A DNA stretch of 24,988 bases from a virus. Below the pieces are notes generated by a model. It saw only the letters and a list, made by a program, of their open reading frames with translations, was not told the origin of the DNA and searched no databases. The position numbers and the translations under genes were made by a program. The stretch spans positions 1-24,988 of IMG/VR virus record IMGVR_UViG_3300021406_000167, one strand, 5' to 3'. This document shows, one piece after another, positions 19,418-24,988 of the stretch (position 1 is its first letter; the number at the start of each line of letters is the position of its first letter).

Positions 19418-20062
19418 GTGAAGGCGACGAAGTCCGCGGGCCACACCCGCAAGCACACCGCGACGAAGAAGCACCACAACACGAAGAAGCACACCGGGAC
19501 GAGCAAGCACCGGCCCGACGCGCACCAGCTCCACGAGGAGCACCTGCACCACGAGCATGAGGAGCACCTGGCCCACGAGGCTGTCCATGCGGTGGCTAAG
19601 CCCGCGTCGCACGCCAAGCCGCGGTCCCTGGCGCTGGCCGGGACGGGCTGCTGCGCGACGGAGGCCCTGGCGGCTTCCCTGCGGCTGGCCGGGGCCTCCG
19701 TCACCGGCGCCGATGTGCTGGCGCTGCACCGGCTGGCCGGGGCTGATGACGAGACGGGCGCGCCGATCGGGGTGCTGCTGGCGGCGGCGGCCGAGTACGG
19801 GCTAGCGGGATTCCGCCCGGCTTTTGCGCCAGCGCTTCCACAGCGTGGTTACGAAGCCGCCCGCGAAGCTGCCTGCAAGAAGAGCTCCTATGAGCCACCA
19901 GAACTCAGGCCAGGACATGCCCTGATCCTAGGCGTCGAGCTGCCCGGGCCGCACGCGGTCCTGGCCACTCCGGACGGCTGGTGGTCGTGGGGTGAGCTGT
20001 GGTGCCCGTGCGAGTTCCCTGACGCGATGATCGAAGAGGCGTGGGCGGTGGCCTGGTCATGA
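19418..20062 (+). CDS. C39-like papain-fold cysteine peptidase with His/Lys-rich N-terminus
   Basis: GTG 19418 with GGAGG at 19400-19404 is the best start; an in-frame ATG at 19313 would read through the control motif and overlap the previous gene. The 214-residue product has an N-terminal ~66 residues extraordinarily rich in His and Lys (KHTATKKHHNTKKHTGTSKH, EEHLHHEHEEHLAHE). Then comes TGCCATEALAASLRLAGASV (76-95) with the likely nucleophile Cys78 or Cys79, and PGPHAVLATPDGWWSWGELW (176-195) with the likely active-site His179. This Cys...His order and spacing fits a C39/NlpC-like papain fold. Substrate is unknown: it could cleave a virion protein or cell wall. It is coupled to the connector gene by an ATGA overlap. 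Confidence 0.6.
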   Translation: MKATKSAGHTRKHTATKKHHNTKKHTGTSKHRPDAHQLHEEHLHHEHEEHLAHEAVHAVAKPASHAKPRSLALAGTGCCATEALAASLRLAGASVTGADVLALHRLAGADDETGAPIGVLLAAAAEYGLAGFRPAFAPALPQRGYEAAREAACKKSSYEPPELRPGHALILGVELPGPHAVLATPDGWWSWGELWCPCEFPDAMIEEAWAVAWS

Positions 20063-21213
20063 CGATCAGCCGCGTCTGCTACAGCAACCGGTCCGAGGCG
20101 CAGCGGAGCCTGGACATGTCACCCGGCATCGACGTCAATGCCGCCCTGGACCGGGCGCTGACCACCGCGGCGGACAACATCGACGGCCAGATGCATCGCG
20201 TGTTCTTCCCGTCCGACGACACCCGCTTTTTCGACTGGCCCAACCAGGGCGGCAGCGGAGGCGGCCAGTATGCGCAGCCCTGGCGTTACTGGCTTGACGA
20301 CAACGACTGTGTCGTGCTGACGAGCATGGTCTCCGGCGGCGTCACGATCCCGCTGTCCGCCGTCTTCCTCGAGCCGGTGAACAACCCGCAGAAAGGCAAG
20401 CCGTACTACACCTACATCGAGCTCGACCGCAGCCAGTCGTATGCGTTCGGCAACAATGCGCAGACCCCGCAGCATTCGATCCAGATGGCGGGGACCTGGG
20501 GCTACGGGGCGGATGCGGACCCGGCGGGCCAGCTGGCCGCCAACGTCGGCGACGGCGACACGACGATCACCACGACGGATGGCAGTAAGGCCGGCCCGGG
20601 CGACCTGATCATCCTCGGCTACGGCCGCGGGTCGGCCCCGTTCCCGTCGGCAGCCGGGTACGCGGGCGCGCTGGCGCCGTACACCGGCGAGCGGATCCTG
20701 ATCACCGACGTCGCCGCGGTGGCCACGGGACTGACCCAGTCCGGCTCGGGTGTCACGACAGCTAGTGACGGCGACCAGGCGCTGAGCACGACGGGCAGCG
20801 GGTCGCTGAACGTAGGCGAGGTGGTCGTCCTGGATCAGGAGCAGATGCTCGTCGAGCAGGTCGTGAACGGGATCGCGACGGTGCGCCGGGCGTTCGGCGG
20901 CACCACCCTGGCCGCCCACTCCGATGCCGCGGTGTACGCGTTCCGCCAGTTCAGCGTCAACCGGGCGCAGCTCGGCACGCCGGCCAGCTCGTACAGCTCG
21001 GCCGCGGCGGTGTACCGGCACCGGGTGCCGCCGCTGATCCGGGACCTCGCTATCGCGGAGGAGACGGGCCAGCTGCTGCAGGAAGGCAGCGGGTACGCGC
21101 GGACGGTCGGCACCGGGGAGGCGGCCCGCCCGGCAAGCGGGATCGCGATAGCTGACAAGTGGGACGAGGCCAGGACCCGGCACGGCCGGAAGGGCAGGCA
21201 TCGTGGCGTCTGA
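20059..21213 (+). CDS. head-tail connector/adaptor protein, expanded
   Basis: ATG 20059 overlaps the previous stop. At 384 residues it is far longer than the usual ~100-150-residue gp6-like adaptor. The N-terminal helices (DVNAALDRALTTAADNIDGQ) and the C-terminal helices (VPPLIRDLAIAEETGQLLQE) match the adaptor helix bundle. Between them lies a large beta-rich insertion (~45-320) with GDTTITTTDGS, GERILITDVAAV, NVGEVVVLDQEQMLVEQVVN and TVRRAFGGTTLAAHSD. Adaptors attach under the portal and seal the head. The insertion may reach outward like a collar. Assignment rests on position and the helix ends, so an unrelated neck protein is possible. Confidence 0.65.
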   Translation: MTISRVCYSNRSEAQRSLDMSPGIDVNAALDRALTTAADNIDGQMHRVFFPSDDTRFFDWPNQGGSGGGQYAQPWRYWLDDNDCVVLTSMVSGGVTIPLSAVFLEPVNNPQKGKPYYTYIELDRSQSYAFGNNAQTPQHSIQMAGTWGYGADADPAGQLAANVGDGDTTITTTDGSKAGPGDLIILGYGRGSAPFPSAAGYAGALAPYTGERILITDVAAVATGLTQSGSGVTTASDGDQALSTTGSGSLNVGEVVVLDQEQMLVEQVVNGIATVRRAFGGTTLAAHSDAAVYAFRQFSVNRAQLGTPASSYSSAAAVYRHRVPPLIRDLAIAEETGQLLQEGSGYARTVGTGEAARPASGIAIADKWDEARTRHGRKGRHRGV

Positions 21214-21382
21214 GGGATGGATCTGCCCGCGCTGCCAGCTGGTGCTCGCGCCGCACGTGAACGAGCACCGGTGTGACCCGCCCGGGCCGGTTCCGGCTGT
21301 TGGCACCGGCGGCACCGGCGGCGGTGGCACCGGCGGGACGTTCGTCGCGGTCACCGAGGGCACCAGCTGGCGGGTGACCTGA
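21203..21382 (+). CDS. 59-residue zinc-ribbon protein
   Basis: GTG 21203 is inside the end of the connector gene (11-base overlap), and the TGA at 21380-21382 overlaps the next ATG (TGATG). The product starts ASEGWICPRCQLVLAPHVNE with Cys8, Cys11, His18, His22 and Cys24, a compact metal-binding site. A Gly/Thr-rich low-complexity linker (GTGGTGGGGTGGT) and a short strand end follow. Small zinc-ribbon proteins of this size are common in the connector region of actinophages; the role is unknown. Confidence 0.65.
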   Translation: MASEGWICPRCQLVLAPHVNEHRCDPPGPVPAVGTGGTGGGGTGGTFVAVTEGTSWRVT

Positions 21383-21789
21383 TGTCGTCGCTGAAGGTCA
21401 CTGCTGCTGTCGGGGTGTCCGGTCCGATCTCTGACGGGAAGGCCGGGGATGCGCTCGGCCGGTACGAGGCCGACGTCCGGAAGGCGCTGGCCAGGCGGGC
21501 TGATGAGCTGCTGCTCGCGTTCCCGATGAACAAGACCGGCCGGTCGGCGGGCGGTTTCCGGGAGAACCTGCAGACCCTGCACCAGGGCGCCACGATCCGC
21601 GTCCGGGCCGGCCTGCGGACCGGGGTCACCTGGGGTCCGTGGCTGGAAGGCACCAGCAAGAGGAACTCGGACACGTCGTTCAAGGGCTATCACCTGTTCC
21701 GCCGGACCAGGCAGCAGCTTGACCAGGAAGCTGGCGGCATCGCCGAGCAGGAACTGCAGAAGTACCTGCCCGATATGGGCGGTGAGTGA
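21382..21789 (+). CDS. HK97 gp10-like minor tail/head-completion protein
   Basis: ATG 21382 shares one base with the previous stop. The 135-residue product has the gp10-like order: an N-terminal helix (KAGDALGRYEADVRKALARR), then NKTGRSAGGFRENLQTLHQG, a strand set VRAGLRTGVTWGPWLEGTSK, and a C-terminal helix (HLFRRTRQQLDQEAGGIAEQ). The -WGPWLEGTSKRN- motif near the middle is the family mark. These proteins sit at the neck between connector and tail. The gene order connector, gp10-like, terminator and tail tube is the standard one. Confidence 0.75.
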   Translation: MSSLKVTAAVGVSGPISDGKAGDALGRYEADVRKALARRADELLLAFPMNKTGRSAGGFRENLQTLHQGATIRVRAGLRTGVTWGPWLEGTSKRNSDTSFKGYHLFRRTRQQLDQEAGGIAEQELQKYLPDMGGE

Positions 21790-22280
21790 TGGCCGGCCTC
21801 GACGTCGACGCGGTCGTCGCCCTGTACGACGCGGTGGTTTCCCATGCCATGGCCGTCGGCCTGTTCAGCAACCGGGTCACCGACCATGAGCCGCTGAACC
21901 CGCCGTCGACGGGGCTGTCGTGCGCGGTGCTCCTCGGCCCGCTCGTGCCGCTTCCCCGCGCGTCCGGACTGCGGAAGACATCAGGGCGGCTGGAGTTCCA
22001 TGTCCGCGTCTACTCGCCGGCGCCGCAGCTCCCGGCGGCCGGGATTGACCGGGGGATGCTGAAGGCCGTGGCCACGCTGATGGCCGCGTACTCGGCTGAC
22101 TTCAGCCTGGTCACCGGCAGCGTCGCGGAGGGGCTGGTCAACATGATCGACCTGCTCGGCGCGTACGGGACGCCGCTGTCCGCGCAGCCCGGGTGGCTGA
22201 CCCAGGACAGCGTCCCGTTCCGGGTCACCGACATCGTTCTGCCTCTGATCCTCAACGACATGTGGAGTCAGGCGTCATGA
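21789..22280 (+). CDS. tail terminator-like protein
   Basis: ATG 21789 overlaps the preceding stop as TGATG; an in-frame GTG three bases earlier would add one residue. The 163-residue protein has an N-terminal helix (DVDAVVALYDAVVSHAMAVG), a strand block with SCAVLLGPLVPLPRASGLRK, LEFHVRVYSP and a C-terminal strand-turn (VPFRVTDIVLPLILNDMW). This alpha/beta plan and its place just before the tail-tube gene match the tail terminator (gpU-like) that caps the growing tail and joins it to the neck. No catalytic residues are expected. It overlaps the tail gene by four bases. Confidence 0.7.
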   Translation: MAGLDVDAVVALYDAVVSHAMAVGLFSNRVTDHEPLNPPSTGLSCAVLLGPLVPLPRASGLRKTSGRLEFHVRVYSPAPQLPAAGIDRGMLKAVATLMAAYSADFSLVTGSVAEGLVNMIDLLGAYGTPLSAQPGWLTQDSVPFRVTDIVLPLILNDMWSQAS

Positions 22281-23035
22281 CCAGCACGAAGACTAGCGGC
22301 CTCGGCCATCATTTCGCGTTCGGCGGGTACCTGATCGGCGGCGACATCCAGTCGGCCGACATGCACGGCGGTATCGCGCCCCTGGACGTCACCGACATCA
22401 CCCAGTCCGCGCACAGCCGGATCGGGGGCCTGCGCGACGGCGAGATCAGCGTGGTCGCGTACATGAACCCGGCCGCGGCCCAGGAGCACGCGGCGTTCTC
22501 CCCGCTGACCCGCGCCGACGTTCTCACCATGTACGTGGCCGGGTCGACGGTCGGCGGCCCGGCGCTGTCGCAGAACAGCCTGCAGCTGAACTACGACCCG
22601 ACCAGGGCTCCCGATGGCTCGCTGACGGAAAAGGTCGACTGCCAGGCGGACCGGTACGGGCAGGAGTGGGGTGTCCTGCTGACGCCGGGCCCGCGGACCG
22701 ACACGGCGGCGACGAACGGCGCCAGCTACAACCAGGGCGCCGCCACCGCGTTCGGCGCGCAGGCCTACCTGCAGGCGATCGCGCTCACCGGCACCGACGT
22801 CACGGTCACGATCCAGCACTCGGCGAACAACTCCAGCTGGTCGACGCTGATGGCGTTCACCGAGATCGTCTCGGGCAACAGCAACCTGCCGCAGTCCGCG
22901 CAGCGCATCAGCATCAGCAACAGCTCGACGGTGGATCAGTACCTGCGGGCGATCACCACCACGTCGGGCGGGTTCACCAGCTTCAAGTTCATCGTCGCGA
23001 TCAACATCAACCCGATCGCAGGGGTGGTCTTCTGA
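22277..23035 (+). CDS. major tail protein
   Basis: ATG 22277 overlaps the previous stop as ATGA. The 252-residue product begins TKTSGLGHHFAFGGYLIGGD, moves through a tube-like core (ITQSAHSRIGGLRDGEISVV, then AYMNPAAAQEHAAFSPLTRA), and then has a C-terminal immunoglobulin-like domain (about 155-252). That domain contains YLQAIALTGTDVTVTIQHSA, FTEIVSGNSNLPQSAQRISI and VDQYLRAITTTSGGFTSFKF. A tube domain followed by a surface beta domain is typical of actinophage tail-tube proteins. It forms the stacked rings of the tail. The next gene starts in a TGATG overlap. Confidence 0.85.
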   Translation: MTSTKTSGLGHHFAFGGYLIGGDIQSADMHGGIAPLDVTDITQSAHSRIGGLRDGEISVVAYMNPAAAQEHAAFSPLTRADVLTMYVAGSTVGGPALSQNSLQLNYDPTRAPDGSLTEKVDCQADRYGQEWGVLLTPGPRTDTAATNGASYNQGAATAFGAQAYLQAIALTGTDVTVTIQHSANNSSWSTLMAFTEIVSGNSNLPQSAQRISISNSSTVDQYLRAITTTSGGFTSFKFIVAININPIAGVVF

Positions 23036-23496
23036 TGCCGCCGCGCCTGGTCCTGCCCGCCGCCGAGTACCGGAAGAACGTGCCGCCGCTGATGCCCGCG
23101 AGCGCGTACAAGTCGTTCGCGATCCGCTCGCCGCGGGACACCACCGTCGTGGCCGCCTGCAAGGACGTGGGCTGCCAGAAGTGGGCGCACGGCTGGGAGA
23201 CCGTCCTCGACGAGCGGGTACCCGCCCATGCCGAGGCGGCGGCGTGGATCCGGCTCCAGTCGGGCCGTACGTTCACGGAGAAACGCGACGCCAGCGGCCT
23301 GACCGTGCTCCGGTTCGAGGCGTTCCAGCGGTGCTTCGACAACCACCAGACCCGGCCCGAGAAGTACCTGGTCCGCGGCGGCGACTACCGCGGCAACCCG
23401 CGCCGCGAGAGGCGCGTGCACGCCCGCCCGGCCGACTGGGTGGAAGACATGGCCGGTCACCTCGACACCCTCAAGACAGCTCACGAAAGGGGCTAG
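23035..23496 (+). CDS. hypothetical tail-region protein
   Basis: ATG 23035 overlaps the major tail stop (TGATG). The 153-residue protein has PRDTTVVAACKDVGCQKWAH with cysteines 42 and 47, then WIRLQSGRTFTEKRDASGLT, FEAFQRCFDNHQTRPEKYLV and a basic segment RGNPRRERRVHARP. A Cys-containing strand set and a basic patch suggest a small DNA- or protein-binding fold. It resembles hypothetical proteins I have seen between the two tail-tube genes of actinophages, but I cannot name a function. Confidence 0.6.
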   Translation: MPPRLVLPAAEYRKNVPPLMPASAYKSFAIRSPRDTTVVAACKDVGCQKWAHGWETVLDERVPAHAEAAAWIRLQSGRTFTEKRDASGLTVLRFEAFQRCFDNHQTRPEKYLVRGGDYRGNPRRERRVHARPADWVEDMAGHLDTLKTAHERG

Positions 23497-23499
23497 CAG

Positions 23500-23910
23500 A
23501 TGGCCAAGGAAAACGGCCTCGGATGGACCACATTCACAGTGGCCGACGCATCCAGCGTGGCGCAGGATATCCGCGACGATGTCACCGAGCTGTCGTTCTC
23601 CACGCCCCGCGGCGTGCAGGACGTCACCGGTATCGGCGTCAGCGCGCACGAGCGGCTGCTGCTGCTCGCGGACCTGTCCTACGACATCTCCGCCGTGTTC
23701 GACCCCGGGTCGGACCTGATGCATGAGGTGTTCTCCACGATCCCGTCGACGAGCGTGAACCGGGCGATCGCCAACGTGGTGAACGGCAAGACGCTGGGGC
23801 CGTGCAACTGCCTGCTGACCGACTATGCGCTCACCCGGTCGGCGACCGGCGAGTTCACGGCCAAGGTCCCCGCGGTCCTGGCCGACGGCGCAGTACCGAC
23901 CTGGAGCTGA
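23500..23910 (+). CDS. second tail tube-like protein
   Basis: ATG 23500 follows AAAGGGGCTAGCAG. The 136-residue product reads DIRDDVTELSFSTPRGVQDV then TGIGVSAHERLLLLADLSYD and ISAVFDPGSDLMHEVFST, NCLLTDYALTRSATGEFTAK and ends with VLADGAVPTWS. This is the core of a compact tail-tube subunit, shorter than the protein at 22277 and without the Ig-like end. Such second tube-fold proteins are common before the chaperone gene in this phage type. It may form the main tube, with the larger one an ornamented ring, or the reverse. Confidence 0.72.
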   Translation: MAKENGLGWTTFTVADASSVAQDIRDDVTELSFSTPRGVQDVTGIGVSAHERLLLLADLSYDISAVFDPGSDLMHEVFSTIPSTSVNRAIANVVNGKTLGPCNCLLTDYALTRSATGEFTAKVPAVLADGAVPTWS

Positions 23911-23916
23911 CCGGCC

Positions 23917-24342
23917 ATGGGTTACGTTCCGCGCCGCACGCTGTACAAGCTCGACTTCTCCGAGACGGAGCACGCCGGGCTCGAGGTGGTCACGAAGTCG
24001 GCGAGCATGGCCGCGCTGCTGGACATCCTCAGCCTGGCTGACGTCGTGGAGGCGGCAGGGCTGAAGAACGCCGACCGGACGCAGATGGACCGGCTGTTCA
24101 GCCTGTTCGACGAGGTCCTCGTCTCCTGGAACGTCGAGGCCGAGGACGGCGGCGCGGTCCCGGCGACGAAGGACGGCCTGCTGTCGCAGGACCCGGAGTT
24201 CGTCATGGCCGTCATCAACGCCTGGGCGCAGGCGATGGCGAAGGCGCCGACGGACCTGGGAAAAGGATTGGGCTCTGGCGGGATCTCGGCGGAGGCGACG
24301 GCGGCTCTGACGTCGGCGTCGACGAGCCTGCCGAGCTCGTAA
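23917..24342 (+). CDS. tail assembly chaperone, gpG-like (zero frame)
   Basis: ATG 23917 gives 141 residues: YVPRRTLYKLDFSETEHAGL, EVVTKSASMAALLDILSLAD and a helical middle (TQMDRLFSLFDEVLVSWNVE), ending in FVMAVINAWAQAMAKAPTDL and a short Gly/Ser tail. Position between tail-tube and tape measure genes identifies it as the gpG chaperone that coats the tape measure. Near its end it carries a canonical slippery heptamer (24258-24264) giving the longer gpGT product. Zero-frame translation stops at TAA 24340-24342. Confidence 0.9.
   Translation: MGYVPRRTLYKLDFSETEHAGLEVVTKSASMAALLDILSLADVVEAAGLKNADRTQMDRLFSLFDEVLVSWNVEAEDGGAVPATKDGLLSQDPEFVMAVINAWAQAMAKAPTDLGKGLGSGGISAEATAALTSASTSLPSS
24258..24264 (+). 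other. -1 ribosomal frameshift slippery site
   Basis: G GGA AAA sits in register with the zero frame (CTG GGA AAA GGA), the exact X XXY YYZ form with X=G, Y=A and Z=A. It follows residue Leu114 of the chaperone. Shifting back one base opens a frame of 70 codons to TAG 24474-24476. Confidence 0.88.
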
Positions 24343-24476
24343 GGGCCGAGATCCTGATCGGCCTGGCGGACAGGTGGCACTGCCCGCCGTCGGTGGTGCT
24401 GGAGCAGGACGCCGCGGTGCTGCGGCTGCTGGACGTGTACCGGATCGCTCACCCGCCGGAGGGAGGTGACATCTAG
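24264..24476 (+). CDS. tail assembly chaperone gpT extension (made by -1 frameshift)
   Basis: This segment is only expected as a fusion to the first 116 residues of the gene at 23917, giving a 186-residue gpGT product. The added 70 residues are RIGLWRDLGGGDGGSDVGVD, then the recognisable T part ELVRAEILIGLADRWHCPPS, VVLEQDAAVLRLLDVYRIAH, PPEGGDI. The helix with W-H-C-P-P followed by LRLLDVY is what gpT-like ends look like. There is no ribosome site or start codon fitting an independent gene. The G/GT ratio normally controls tail assembly. It ends directly before the tape measure start. Confidence 0.85.
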   Translation, partial: RIGLWRDLGGGDGGSDVGVDEPAELVRAEILIGLADRWHCPPSVVLEQDAAVLRLLDVYRIAHPPEGGDI

Positions 24477-24988
24477 TTGGCCGACAACGTGGTGGAGGTG
24501 CTGGTCCAGTCCCGGGATCAGGCCAAGCCGGATATGGACGACCTGAAGGAGCGCCTCGCCGAGCTCGGCAGGCAGGTGGCCACCGCCCGGGCTGACGTCG
24601 ACGACGAGGCCGCGGCCGCGAAGCTCGACGACCTGCAGGCGAAGCTGATCGACCTGGGGAAGCGGGCCGCGAACCCGAAGATCACCATGTCGGGCGCGAT
24701 CAAGGCGGAGGCGCAGATCCACGCGGTCGAGGCGTCGCTGAAGAAGCTGGATGACACCGCGGCGGACGGCGGCCCGGGGATGAAGGCCCGGGCCCTGGGG
24801 TTCGCGGAGGCGGCCGCGTCGCTCACGGGCCTGGGTGACGCGATGGGTGTCGCCGACCCGGAAGCGTCGATGTTCCAGAAGGTGATGGCGGGGGCGGGGC
24901 TGGCGACGGGTCTGCTGGAACCGGTGGTGGCCGGGGTGACGGTGGCGGTGGGCGGCCTGGCGTCGGGCGTGGCGTCGGCGGGGATCGG
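24477..24988 (+). CDS. tape measure protein, 3'-truncated by window edge
   Basis: The start is TTG 24477, immediately after the gpT stop, chosen because GGAGGTGA (24462-24469) lies seven bases upstream; the first ATG (24534) has no such site. The visible 170 residues begin ADNVVEVLVQSRDQAKPDMD and form long heptad-like helices (LKERLAELGRQVATARADVD, KLDDLQAKLIDLGKRAANPK). Toward the end comes a Gly/Ala/Val-rich hydrophobic segment (GLATGLLEPVVAGVTVAVGG). This is the usual opening of a tape measure protein, which sets tail length and may help DNA entry. The frame is open to the window end. Confidence 0.88.
   Translation, partial: MADNVVEVLVQSRDQAKPDMDDLKERLAELGRQVATARADVDDEAAAAKLDDLQAKLIDLGKRAANPKITMSGAIKAEAQIHAVEASLKKLDDTAADGGPGMKARALGFAEAAASLTGLGDAMGVADPEASMFQKVMAGAGLATGLLEPVVAGVTVAVGGLASGVASAGI

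Noticed and set aside
21301-21342. GGCACCGGCGG tandem repeats as a DNA element
   Set aside because: They encode the Gly/Thr linker of the small zinc-ribbon protein and are ordinary low-complexity coding.
1-24988. CRISPR array, tRNA, rRNA, insertion sequence, integrase or att site
   Set aside because: No regularly spaced repeats of suitable length, no cloverleaf-like segment with a recognisable T-loop, no transposase or recombinase motifs, and no pair of direct repeats at block ends were seen.

Overview
The window is a high-GC stretch of a tailed-phage (siphovirus-type) genome or prophage from an actinobacterial host. The evidence is the strong G/C third-position bias, frequent GTG/TTG starts, dense ATGA/TGATG gene overlaps, and a nearly complete HK97-type structural module. 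No integrase, excisionase cassette, att site, lysis gene or tRNA is visible, so free phage and prophage cannot be told apart. Host genus cannot be assigned from sequence alone.

Layout. (a) 1-3588, rightward: the 3' end of a DUF6745-like gene and its partner, a strong intercistronic hairpin, then an overlapping set of a ParB-like protein, a sliding-clamp-like protein and a small helical protein resembling the Acb2/Tad1 nucleotide sponges. A large bidirectional terminator-like hairpin (3629-3675) closes this block. (b) 3692-4290: two divergent small HTH genes with CTAG-rich palindromes between them, a candidate genetic switch. A perfect 23-bp inverted repeat lies inside the end of the rightward regulator gene. 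(c) 4291-5737: a hypothetical protein, a VRR-NUC nuclease, a replication-initiation-like protein whose 3' end looks frameshifted, then short tandem repeats and DnaA-box-like sequences (candidate origin). (d) 5734-7756: a tight run of small accessory genes ending with an HNH endonuclease. (e) 7757-8056: a gene-free 300-bp gap with a large imperfect hairpin and direct repeats, a good place to look for cos/pac. (f) 8057-24988: the packaging/head/tail module: small terminase, large terminase (uniquely on the minus strand), small membrane protein, portal, ClpP-like protease, HK97 major capsid protein, decoration-type proteins, a second HK97-fold capsid paralogue, zinc-ribbon and fibre-like proteins, a C39-like cysteine peptidase, head-tail connectors, tail terminator, two tail-tube-type proteins, tail assembly chaperone with a canonical -1 frameshift site, and the start of the tape measure gene.

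How it fits together. The order terminase, portal, protease, capsid, connector, terminator, tail tube, G/GT chaperone, tape measure is the standard long-tailed phage late operon. The left part is replication and control. Unusual points are the inverted large terminase meeting the small terminase tail to tail, the two capsid-fold genes, a pair of ~20-bp motifs repeated with nearly the same 43-44-bp spacing upstream of two blocks of late genes (9952-10018 and 19334-19396), and the possible anti-defence sponge next to the clamp gene. All assignments come from reading the sequence and recalled family patterns. No database search was run.
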